Below, in pieces: positions 1 to 6,272 of a stretch of 9,013 nt of DNA (its first letter is position 1; every line of letters begins with the position of its first letter). Under the pieces are notes generated by a model. That model did not search any database and was not told the origin of the DNA. It saw only the letters and a list, made by a program, of their open reading frames with translations. Both the position numbers and the translations under genes were made by a program. The DNA is from Dehalococcoidia bacterium (GTDB lineage: Bacteria; Chloroflexota; Dehalococcoidia; Bin125), in NCBI GenBank assembly GCA_007571275.1, contig RKRS01000187.1:1-9013 (forward strand), given 5' to 3'.

Positions 1-1
1 G

Positions 2-175
2 GCCCAGCAACAACAGCAGCAACAGGCGATGCAGCAGCCGGCCCAGCAACAGCAGGCCATGCAGCAGCAGGCTCAGCAACCTCAGTCCGCCGAGCAGCAG
101 GCCGCTCAGGCGGATCAGCAGGAGCAAACGGTCGCCGATGCTGAGGAACAGCAACAACAAGCCGCTGCGGTCTCG
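2..175 (+). repeat. CAG/CAA low-complexity tract encoding a Gln-rich linker (gene 1)
   Basis: The stretch is nearly all CAG/CAA codons with GCG/GCC (Ala) and ATG interruptions. A 30-base near-repeat places ATG-CAG-CAG at 29 and again at 59, and a GCC-CAG-CAA-CA block recurs at 2 and 41. In the protein this is the flexible spacer between the lipid anchor and the binding domain. The repeat may continue to the left of the window. Confidence 0.8.
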
Positions 176-1843
176 CAAGTCGTGCGCGGCGGCGACCTGC
201 GCTTCTCCACGCCGGCCGCCACTCACGACTACTTCGATCCCCATCGCGGCGTCTTCGGCCCCACCCAATTCTGGATGGGGTTCTACATGAATTACCTGAT
301 CCGCTGGCGTAACAAGGAACAGGGCGTCATGGAGCCGGACGTCGCCTCGTTGCCCGAAACTCCCGATGAGGAGACGTACATTTTCCGCATCGATCAAGGG
401 GCGCGGTTCTGGGACCGATACCCGACCGAGGGTGGACGCCTGGTCGTTGCGGATGACATTCGCGCCAACTATCAGCGCCAGATCGACGCGGTCGACGCCA
501 CTGGCTCCGAGGACGGCACCTTCCTCGGCGCTTCCTCGTTCCGCAAGACGGCCTCGATGGACGTGCCCGACGAGACCACGTTCGTGGCCAGGACAGATGG
601 TCCCGACGCGACCTGGCTGGGCGTGCCGCTGCGTCCCTTCAGCTGGATTACCAGCCCTGAGGCGATCGTCGAGTTCGGCGACCGCTGGCGCGATGAGCCA
701 TCGAACGTCGAGCTCTCCTCGGGCACCGGGATGTTCATTCCGCAGACGTTCGACCCCGATATCGGGATCGACATGATTCGCAACGACGGCTACTGGAAGA
801 TGGGCGTGGACGGCCAGCCGCTGCCCTACTACGACACGGTCACGCTGTCGAATCTGACTGACCCCACGGCGGTTGAGGCGGCCTATCGCGGACGCGAAAT
901 TTTCGTCGGCGGCTTCCCGCTCTCGACCGTGCAGGCGGAGTCCGTGCTCAACGACTTCCCCGACCACGGACAGGGGCAGATCGCGTTCGGATTCACGATC
1001 ATTACGGGCGGCGCCAACTTCAACGCGGACTACCCCGGCGAAGACGGACTCGGCAATCCCTGGATCGACCGACGCTTCACCCAGGCGATGCACGTCGCGG
1101 TCGACCGCTATCTGATGATCGACACGGTCTATCTCGGTTCCGGCAAGCCGTCGGGCATGGGCGAGACGCCCTGGTACAACTCCTACTGGGCGATTCCCGA
1201 GGAAGAGCTGTTGCAGACGCCGGGCTTCCGCCCCGACCGCGAGGCGGATATCGCCGAGGCGCGAGCGTTGTTCGACGCTTCGGGTTACGACCGCAGCCGC
1301 GGCCTGACCCTGATCGCGCCTGATATCTGGGAAGGCACCTACCCTGGCATTCTCGAGACCGAGGTCGGCATGTACCGCGAGGCGCTTGATCTCGATGTCA
1401 ACTTTGACGTCCAGCCCTACACGGTGATCCTGCAGCGTTGGATCGAGGGCACCTACCCAGGTCAGGGGCCGCAGTGGACGAACCCACCCTCCGATCTCGA
1501 CCCGACGACGTCCTACAACAACAACTATGTGCCGGGCGGCAGCACGAACAATCTCGCCTATGAGCATCCGCGCATGACCGAGATCGCCGAGACGATGCAG
1601 ACCACGCTGGATCAGGAGAAGCGGCAGGAACTGGCGCACGAGGCGCAGCGGATTCTGCTGGGCACGCACCCTGATTACGGACTCGATGGCGTCGCCAACA
1701 GCCCGGCCGTGATGAACGGCATTTCACCGGCGATCTGGTGGCCGTTTGTCCACCGTACGGACGACACGCTGCAGTTCGCTCACGCTAGTCACCGGTACGA
1801 CGAAACCTGGGTCGACGTCAACCATCCGGACTACCCGGCCTGA
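2..1843 (+). CDS. Family-5 ABC transporter solute-binding protein 1 (5' partial)
   Basis: Extracytoplasmic substrate-binding protein of the SBP_bac_5 (DppA/OppA-like) family, which captures a ligand outside the membrane and hands it to a Dpp-type permease. The frame is open to the left edge, so the true start, signal peptide and first part of the linker lie outside; the Met at 29 is inside the Gln-rich linker and is not the start. Visible are 613 codons: a Gln/Ala linker to about base 180, then a binding-protein core of about 553 residues, nearly the same length as in the two genes that follow. Family-like segments include THDYFDPHRGVFGPTQF near 220-270, an EETYIFRIDQGARFWD stretch near 370-420, and VDRYLMIDTVYLGSGKPS near 1100-1155. 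It ends in HPDYPA, as the paralogues nearly do. By analogy about 60 residues are missing. It is the most diverged of the three. Ligand unknown; family assignment is firm. Confidence 0.93.
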   Translation, partial: AQQQQQQQAMQQPAQQQQAMQQQAQQPQSAEQQAAQADQQEQTVADAEEQQQQAAAVSQVVRGGDLRFSTPAATHDYFDPHRGVFGPTQFWMGFYMNYLIRWRNKEQGVMEPDVASLPETPDEETYIFRIDQGARFWDRYPTEGGRLVVADDIRANYQRQIDAVDATGSEDGTFLGASSFRKTASMDVPDETTFVARTDGPDATWLGVPLRPFSWITSPEAIVEFGDRWRDEPSNVELSSGTGMFIPQTFDPDIGIDMIRNDGYWKMGVDGQPLPYYDTVTLSNLTDPTAVEAAYRGREIFVGGFPLSTVQAESVLNDFPDHGQGQIAFGFTIITGGANFNADYPGEDGLGNPWIDRRFTQAMHVAVDRYLMIDTVYLGSGKPSGMGETPWYNSYWAIPEEELLQTPGFRPDREADIAEARALFDASGYDRSRGLTLIAPDIWEGTYPGILETEVGMYREALDLDVNFDVQPYTVILQRWIEGTYPGQGPQWTNPPSDLDPTTSYNNNYVPGGSTNNLAYEHPRMTEIAETMQTTLDQEKRQELAHEAQRILLGTHPDYGLDGVANSPAVMNGISPAIWWPFVHRTDDTLQFAHASHRYDETWVDVNHPDYPA

Positions 1844-1874
1844 TTTCGCGCAGACCTGGGCCATCGAACCAGCA

Positions 1875-1916
1875 ACCAAACAGGGAGGCGGCACATGTGT
1901 CGCCTCCCTGTTTGGT
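1875..1916 (+). terminator. Long perfect hairpin after binding protein 1
   Basis: Arms 1875-1890 (ACCAAACAGGGAGGCG) and 1901-1916 are perfect reverse complements over 16 bp. Inside them G1891/T1900 can wobble-pair and CACATGTG at 1892-1899 is itself a palindrome, so the hairpin can close almost completely. It starts 32 bases after the stop codon. The descending arm ends in CTGTTTGGT, so there is only a short T run and no classic U tract. It is best read as a factor-independent or transcript-end-protecting terminator, possibly working in both directions. Confidence 0.72.
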
Positions 1917-1918
1917 CA

Positions 1919-1960
1919 ATTAGTCCGTAAACGTATCGCGCGATACACTTTTCCAACCTG
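1919..1960 (+). promoter_or_regulatory. Candidate promoter for binding protein 2
   Basis: TACACT at 1944-1949 is a plausible -10 box, 44 bases before the ATG. The -35 is weak; TTAGTC at 1920-1925 with an 18-base spacer is the best fit. Support comes from comparison: the block TACACT-NTN-CCAA-NNTG recurs at nearly the same distance upstream of binding protein 3 (4129-4145). It also lies just after a terminator-like hairpin, where a new promoter makes sense. Inference from sequence only. Confidence 0.42.
1933..1946. promoter_or_regulatory. 14-bp perfect palindrome, candidate operator
   Basis: GTATCGCGCGATAC is its own reverse complement and overlaps the first three bases of the candidate -10 box TACACT. 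A dimeric repressor bound here would occlude the promoter. The gap upstream of binding protein 3 has a different inverted repeat at the corresponding place, so the two genes may answer to different regulators. No regulator gene is in the window. Confidence 0.4.
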
Positions 1961-1980
1961 TACCCGGTCGGCAGATTTGC

Positions 1981-1986
1981 AGGAGG
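1981..1986 (+). promoter_or_regulatory. Strong ribosome binding site for binding protein 2
   Basis: AGGAGG lies seven bases before the ATG at 1994, a near-ideal Shine-Dalgarno sequence and spacing. It fixes the start that gives the MTERNYWQR amino terminus. Confidence 0.85.
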
Positions 1987-1993
1987 AACCATC

Positions 1994-4024
1994 ATGACAG
2001 AGCGAAACTATTGGCAGCGCATGCGGCGCCAGCAGATGAGTCGGCGCGCGTTGCTGCGCGCCTCGGGTCGGGCCGGCGTCGGTGCGGCGGGCTTGGCGCT
2101 GGTCGGTTGTGGCGATGATGACGACGCCCAGCAGTCGGTCACGACGACGCAGCAGCAACAGCAGCAGCCCCAACAGGCGATGCAGCAGCAGGATCAGTCG
2201 CAGCAACAGACGCAGGCGATGCAGCAGCAGGATCAGCCGCAACAGCAGCAGGCCGACGCCGACGCGCAGGCGCAGCAGACCGATCAGCAGGAACAAACCG
2301 TCGCCGACGCTGAGGACCAGCAGCAGGTGCAGGCCGGTCCGCCCGCCGACGCTCCGCAGTACGGCGGCACGATGAAGCGTGCCTCGACAATCGAGACGCA
2401 CGACTACTGGGACCCGCACCGCGGCGTGTTCGGTCCGACCCAGTTCATGCACTCGATGCTCTACAACAACCTGATCCGCTGGAAGAACAAGGAAAAGGCG
2501 GAGATGGAGGCGGACATCGCGGCGCTGCCGGAAATCCCTGACGAGACGACCTACATCTTCTCGATCAACCCCAGGGCGGCCTGGCACGACTCCTACCCGA
2601 CCGAGGGCGGGCGCAACATCACGGCCGAGGACATCGTCGTCAACGTCGACCGCAACACGGCCGGGGTTGACTCGACCGGCGCTGAGGATGGTTCCTTCCT
2701 CGGTCTCTCCAGCTGGCGCAAGATCGCCTCGGTCGAAGCAGTTGATGACTTGACCCTGCGCACGACCTCCGACGGCATTGACTCCACCTACCTCTCGGCT
2801 ACCTTCCTCCGACCGTTCGGCTGGATGGCGGCGCCGGAGGGCATCCGCGAGTGGGGTACTGAGTCAGACGTCTGGCGCGACGACCCGACAACCCTGCGCG
2901 TCGCCGGTTCCGGGCCGTTCATCGCGGAGAGTTATGAGCCGACCGAAGTCTTCGTCGCCAATCGCAACCCGAACTACTGGAAGGACGACGAGTGGGGTCG
3001 GCAGCTGCCCTACGTCGACCGGATGGAGTACTACAACCTGTTCGATGAAACAGCGATCGAGACCGCCGTCCGCTCCAAGGAGCTAGACGGCGCATGGCTG
3101 AACATCAGCCGCGTCGAGTCACTGCTCAATGACTTCCCCCAGATGCAGCGCAACACGGTGGGGGGGGGGTTCACGATCATGATTCGCACGAACTACAACC
3201 CTGACTGGCCGGGTGAGGACGGCGAGGGCAACCCCTGGCTCGATCGTCGCGTGGCGGCAGCCTTCCACCTGGCCACCGACCGTTACCTGATGATCGACAC
3301 GGTCTACCTGGGCTCGGCCAAGCCGTCGGTGCTGGAAGAGATCCCCTGGTTCTCGACCTTCTGGTCGCCCAGCCAGGAAGAAATGACCCAGATCCCCGGC
3401 TTCCGCGCCGATCATGAGGCCGATCTGCAGGAAGCTAACGAGCTGATGGACGCCAGCGGCTTCCGCGACAGCGGGCGTTCGATCTATCTCTTCGCCCCTG
3501 ACGTCTGGGAGCAGCGCTACCCCGGCATCGTCGAGACCGCCAAGAACATGTACGAGTCTGCGCTGGGCGTCGGCATCCAGATCAGCATCGACCCGTACAC
3601 GATCCTCCTCCAGCGCCTGGTCGACGGCACCTCGACCGGCCAGATTCCCTGCTGGACCAACCCGCCGTCGGACCTCGATCCGACCAGCTACTGGCTCAAC
3701 GGACGTGTACCCGGCGGCTCAGCCAACTTCTACAGCTACGAGAACCCGCGCGTGACCGAGATCGCCGAGGAGATGAAGATCACGCTCGACCTCGAAGCCA
3801 AGGGCGAACTGTCGCGTGAGATGGTCCAGCTCCAACTGGGCATCCACCCCGACTGGGGTTGGGAATCGCTCTCGCCGGGACTGGGCGTGATGAACCCGGT
3901 CTCGAATGAGGCGTCCTGGCCGTGGTACCACGTGATCCCCGACGGTTACCAGTTCGCGCACCAGGGCCACAAGGTCGTCGAGGAATTGTGGCTCGACACC
4001 GCTCACGAGGATTACCCGGCCTAA
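1994..4024 (+). CDS. Family-5 ABC transporter solute-binding lipoprotein 2
   Basis: A 676-residue extracytoplasmic solute-binding protein of the SBP_bac_5 family. Domains in order: basic amino terminus MTERNYWQRMRR; twin-arginine motif SRRALLR at 16-22; hydrophobic stretch ending in lipobox LVGC with lipidated Cys at 39; four Asp at 41-44; Gln-rich linker to about 120; binding core about 122-676. Core landmarks are THDYWDPHRGVFGPTQF from 135 and DRRVAAAFHLATDRYLMIDTVYLG from 417, the latter matching the family's conserved 'A-DR--i---vyLG' helix region. The presence of both Arg and a lipobox suggests Tat export followed by lipid anchoring. The core shares long identical runs with the next gene, so the two are recent paralogues. 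It is longer than a typical DppA (about 535) mainly because of the linker. A run of ten G lies inside at 3160. Its own ribosome binding site and candidate promoter suggest partly independent expression. Ligand unknown. Confidence 0.95.
   Translation: MTERNYWQRMRRQQMSRRALLRASGRAGVGAAGLALVGCGDDDDAQQSVTTTQQQQQQPQQAMQQQDQSQQQTQAMQQQDQPQQQQADADAQAQQTDQQEQTVADAEDQQQVQAGPPADAPQYGGTMKRASTIETHDYWDPHRGVFGPTQFMHSMLYNNLIRWKNKEKAEMEADIAALPEIPDETTYIFSINPRAAWHDSYPTEGGRNITAEDIVVNVDRNTAGVDSTGAEDGSFLGLSSWRKIASVEAVDDLTLRTTSDGIDSTYLSATFLRPFGWMAAPEGIREWGTESDVWRDDPTTLRVAGSGPFIAESYEPTEVFVANRNPNYWKDDEWGRQLPYVDRMEYYNLFDETAIETAVRSKELDGAWLNISRVESLLNDFPQMQRNTVGGGFTIMIRTNYNPDWPGEDGEGNPWLDRRVAAAFHLATDRYLMIDTVYLGSAKPSVLEEIPWFSTFWSPSQEEMTQIPGFRADHEADLQEANELMDASGFRDSGRSIYLFAPDVWEQRYPGIVETAKNMYESALGVGIQISIDPYTILLQRLVDGTSTGQIPCWTNPPSDLDPTSYWLNGRVPGGSANFYSYENPRVTEIAEEMKITLDLEAKGELSREMVQLQLGIHPDWGWESLSPGLGVMNPVSNEASWPWYHVIPDGYQFAHQGHKVVEELWLDTAHEDYPA
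2174..2251 (+). repeat. Two-copy 39-bp tandem repeat in the Gln-rich linker (gene 2)
   Basis: Units 2174-2212 and 2213-2251 start with the same 24 bases (CAGGCGATGCAGCAGCAGGA plus TCAG) and then diverge by a few substitutions. They encode QAMQQQDQ-type units of 13 residues. The surrounding linker, about 2127-2350, is otherwise CAG/CAA rich. The period is a multiple of three, so copy-number change would lengthen or shorten the tether without frameshift. Confidence 0.8.
3160..3169 (+). repeat. Ten-base G homopolymer inside binding protein 2
   Basis: Ten consecutive G span the end of a GTG Val codon and three GGG Gly codons, followed by TTC (Val-Gly-Gly-Gly-Phe, about residues 389-393). The paralogues encode the same position without a homopolymer (gene 3 uses GCG GGC GGC TTC). 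The frame is intact as given, but such a tract is prone to replication slippage and to sequencing error. Confidence 0.9.
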
Positions 4025-4042
4025 CCGACCCTTCTGCCGACA

Positions 4043-4070
4043 GCGCCGCTGATCGCCAGATCGGCGGCGC
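4043..4070 (+). terminator. Hairpin after binding protein 2, possible weak terminator
   Basis: Arms 4043-4054 (GCGCCGCTGATC) and 4059-4070 (GATCGGCGGCGC) pair over 12 bp with one G-U wobble around a GCCA loop. It begins 19 bases after the stop codon. No T run follows, so it may instead be a pause or 3'-end protecting structure that allows partial read-through. Confidence 0.5.
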
Positions 4071-4102
4071 AGCATGGCTCGGGCTGCCTCTCTTGTTGCG
4101 GG

Positions 4103-4123
4103 ATTGACACTCTCGCTGTCAAT
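4103..4123. promoter_or_regulatory. Inverted repeat overlapping the -35 box, candidate operator
   Basis: ATTGACA, seven bases, then TGTCAAT: perfect 7-bp arms (4103-4109 and 4117-4123) centred on 4113. The left arm contains the TTGACA -35 hexamer of the candidate promoter, and the whole element ends five bases before the TACACT -10. That position suits a dimeric transcription factor. Its sequence is unrelated to the palindrome upstream of binding protein 2. Confidence 0.42.
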
Positions 4124-4134
4124 TCGCTTACACT
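4104..4134 (+). promoter_or_regulatory. Candidate sigma70-type promoter for binding protein 3
   Basis: TTGACA at 4104-4109 is a consensus -35. TACACT at 4129-4134 matches four of six -10 bases, with a long 19-base spacer. It lies 42 bases before the chosen ATG, close to the distance seen for the same TACACT-NTN-CCAA block upstream of binding protein 2. It probably boosts expression of gene 3 and the downstream permeases. The long spacer hints that an activator or DNA bending may be needed. Confidence 0.5.
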
Positions 4135-4166
4135 CTGCCAAGTTGCAGCCTCTGAATGGACTTGAT

Positions 4167-4170
4167 GGAG
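4167..4170 (+). promoter_or_regulatory. Ribosome binding site that sets the start of binding protein 3
   Basis: GGAG lies six bases before the ATG at 4177. Three earlier in-frame ATGs (4156, 4165, 4171) have no comparable site. Starting at 4177 gives MTERNYWQR, identical to the amino terminus of binding protein 2, so 4177 is preferred over 4156. Confidence 0.7.
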
Positions 4171-4176
4171 ATGGAA

Positions 4177-6204
4177 ATGACTGAGCGAAACTACTGGCAG
4201 CGACTCAAGCGCAACCGCATGACGCGGCGGTCGCTCTTGCGCGCCTCAGGTCGCGCCGGGGTCGGCGCGGCGGGTCTGGCGCTGGTTGGCTGTGGCGACG
4301 ACGATGACGGCCAGCAGGCGGTGTCGCAGCAGCCGGCCCAGGCGCAACGGCAACAGCAGCAATCGGCGCAGCCGGCCCAGGCGCAACAGCAACAGCAGCA
4401 ATCGGCGCAGCCGGCCCAGGCGCAACAGCAACAGGACGATGCGGATCAGCAGGCGCAGCAGGCTGCCCAGCAGGAGTCCACGCCGGCCGAGCAGCAGCAG
4501 GCGCAGCAACAGGCGGTCGCCGTTGCCGAGTCGCAGCCGAAGCATGGCGGCACGCTGCGTTTCGCCGGGCCGGTCAGTACCCACGACTACTGGGACCCGC
4601 ACCGCGGCGTCTTCGGTCCTACTCAGTTCATGCACGGCTGGCTCTACAACTACATCATTCGCTGGGCGAATAAAGAGCAGGCGATCATGGACTCCGATCT
4701 CGCCGAGCTGCCCGAGATCCCGGACGGCGAGACGTACATCTTCACGGTCGCCGACGGTGCCCGCTGGCATGACCAATTCCCAACCGAAGGCGGACGCGCC
4801 GTGACCGCGGCGGACATCGATTACAACATCGAGCGCCAGGTCAACGCCTTCGACTCGACAGGCTCGGAAGACTCAACCTTCCTCTCCTCCTCGAGCTGGC
4901 GCAAGATCGCTTCCACTGACGTGATCGACGACCGCACCCTCACGCTCAAGTCGGACGGGGTCGATTCGACCTTCCTCTCCGCGTCGGTGCTCAACCCATT
5001 CGGCTGGATCGCAGCGCCGGAAGGGATCGACGAGTGGGGCTACCAGAGCGATGTCTGGCGTGACGAGCAGACCGTGCTACGCGTTGCCGGTTCGGGTCCG
5101 TTCATCGCCGAATACTTCGAGCCGACGGACCGCCTGATCGTCAATCGCAACCCCGATTACTGGAAGTACGACCAGTGGGGCCAGCAGCTGCCCTACCTCG
5201 ATCGCTTCGAGTATCTCGAGCTGTGGGATCCGACGGCACAGGACACCGCGATGCGCACCAAGGAGATTGACGGGGTCGGCCTCGATATCGCGTTGGTCGA
5301 CGCCCTGGTCAGTGACTTCCCGGAGCTAAACCGCTACACCACTGCGGGCGGCTTCACGATCCAGTGTCGCAGCAATTTCAATCCCGACTGGCCGGGCGAG
5401 GACGGCCTCGGCAACCCGTGGCTCGATCGGCGGATGTGGGCTGCGTTCCACGTGGCGACGGACCGCTACCTGATGATCGACACCGTCTATCTCGGTTCGG
5501 CCAAGGTTTCGTCCCTGCCGGAGACGCCGTGGTTCTCCGCCTTCTGGGCGCCGGATGAGTCTGATCTGATCACCTGGCCCGGTTACCGCCCGGACCGCGA
5601 CGCTGAACTGCAGCTGGCCAACGAACTGGTCGACGCCACCGGTTTCCGCGACTCGGGCCGCGAGCTCTACATCATCGAGCCCGACGTCTGGGAACAGCGC
5701 TACCCGGGCATCGTTGAAACGATCCAGGGGATGTACGAATCGGCGTTGGGCGTTCCGGTCAACATCGACCTGCAACCGTACACGGTGATTTTGCAGCGCC
5801 TGGTTGAAGGCACCTATCCCGGCGACGGCCCCAGCTGGACGAACCCGCCGTCCGACCTTGACCCGACCACTTCCTGGCTGAATGGCCGTGTGCCAGGCGG
5901 CTCGTCGAACCTCTACCACTACGAGCATCCCCGCGTCACCGAGATCGCGGAAGAGATGAAAGTCACGCTCGACCTCGAGGAAAAGAAGATCATGTCTGAT
6001 GAGGTCGTCCAGATCATGATGGGCGTCCATCCTGATCACGGCTGGGACGGGATCTCTCCCTCGATCGGCGTGATGAACCCGGTCTCCCACTCGGTCGGGT
6101 GGCCTTACTATCACCCGCACGAGGACACCTTCCAGTTCGCTCATGCCGGCCACAACCACGTTGGCACGTGGCTGGACACCGAGCATCCCGACTATCCAGC
6201 CTGA
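4177..6204 (+). CDS. Family-5 ABC transporter solute-binding lipoprotein 3
   Basis: A 675-residue extracytoplasmic solute-binding protein, close paralogue of the preceding gene. Order of parts from the ATG at 4177: MTERNYWQRLKR; twin-arginine motif TRRSLLR at 16-22; lipobox LVGC with Cys39; four Asp (41-44); Gln/Ala-rich linker to about 120 with a 39-bp tandem repeat; SBP_bac_5 core from about 122. HDYWDPHRGVFGPTQFMH is identical to gene 2, and DRYLMIDTVYLGSAK near 5460-5505 is the conserved family segment. It ends in HPDYPA. An ATG at 4156 would add seven residues but lacks a ribosome binding site. Being closest to the permeases and separated from them by only 68 bases, it is probably the most directly co-transcribed partner. 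The three paralogues likely bind related but different ligands or serve as dose copies; the sequence alone cannot decide. Confidence 0.95.
   Translation: MTERNYWQRLKRNRMTRRSLLRASGRAGVGAAGLALVGCGDDDDGQQAVSQQPAQAQRQQQQSAQPAQAQQQQQQSAQPAQAQQQQDDADQQAQQAAQQESTPAEQQQAQQQAVAVAESQPKHGGTLRFAGPVSTHDYWDPHRGVFGPTQFMHGWLYNYIIRWANKEQAIMDSDLAELPEIPDGETYIFTVADGARWHDQFPTEGGRAVTAADIDYNIERQVNAFDSTGSEDSTFLSSSSWRKIASTDVIDDRTLTLKSDGVDSTFLSASVLNPFGWIAAPEGIDEWGYQSDVWRDEQTVLRVAGSGPFIAEYFEPTDRLIVNRNPDYWKYDQWGQQLPYLDRFEYLELWDPTAQDTAMRTKEIDGVGLDIALVDALVSDFPELNRYTTAGGFTIQCRSNFNPDWPGEDGLGNPWLDRRMWAAFHVATDRYLMIDTVYLGSAKVSSLPETPWFSAFWAPDESDLITWPGYRPDRDAELQLANELVDATGFRDSGRELYIIEPDVWEQRYPGIVETIQGMYESALGVPVNIDLQPYTVILQRLVEGTYPGDGPSWTNPPSDLDPTTSWLNGRVPGGSSNLYHYEHPRVTEIAEEMKVTLDLEEKKIMSDEVVQIMMGVHPDHGWDGISPSIGVMNPVSHSVGWPYYHPHEDTFQFAHAGHNHVGTWLDTEHPDYPA
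4330..4434 (+). repeat. 39-bp tandem repeat (about 2.7 copies) in the Gln-rich linker (gene 3)
   Basis: Units start at 4330, 4369 and 4408. The first two differ at one base (CGG versus CAG); the third matches for 27 bases and then diverges. Each full unit encodes 13 residues of the form QPAQAQQQQQQSA. The high identity points to recent duplication by slippage or unequal exchange, always in frame. Confidence 0.92.
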
Positions 6205-6220
6205 TAGGTGAACAGATCGC

Positions 6221-6253
6221 GGAAGCGCCTCGCGCAGATGCGAGTGCGCTTCC
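6221..6253 (+). terminator. Bulged hairpin between binding protein 3 and the permease
   Basis: GGAAGCGC plus CTCGC (6221-6233) pairs with GCGAG (6240-6244) and GCGCTTCC (6246-6253), giving 13 bp with one bulged T at 6245 and a GCAGAT loop. No T tract follows, and the permease ribosome binding site (AGGAG, 6263-6267) is ten bases later. Rather than a full stop, it is likely an attenuator or 3'-end stabilising structure that keeps binding-protein transcript in excess of permease transcript, as known for other importer operons. Confidence 0.5.
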
Positions 6254-6272
6254 CAACTGATCAGGAGCAGCG

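Noticed and set aside
29..31. ATG at 29 as the start of binding protein 1
   Set aside because: The frame is open upstream to the window edge and codes for the same Gln-rich linker. The paralogues show that a signal peptide and more linker should precede it.
1916..2587. Reverse-strand open frame with Leu/Arg-rich, membrane-like sequence
   Set aside because: The Leu runs are only the antisense reading (CTG/TTG) of the CAG/CAA linker codons. The same artefact appears at 4246-4776.
4156..4158. ATG at 4156 as the start of binding protein 3
   Set aside because: No ribosome binding site precedes it, while GGAG is correctly placed for 4177, which also restores the MTERNYWQR start shared with gene 2.
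4330..4434. Short regular repeats as a CRISPR array
   Set aside because: The units are contiguous with no unique spacers, in frame, and encode a Gln-rich linker.
4286..4804. Forward open frame in another phase over the Gln-rich linker of gene 3
   Set aside because: Ser/Arg-rich product from reading CAG repeats out of frame (AGC/GCA); no start signal, and it lies wholly inside a well-supported gene.
5326..6186. Reverse-strand open frame of 286 codons opposite binding protein 3
   Set aside because: Shadow of the strongly supported sense gene; Val/Arg/Asp-rich translation, no family signature, no promoter or ribosome binding site on that strand.
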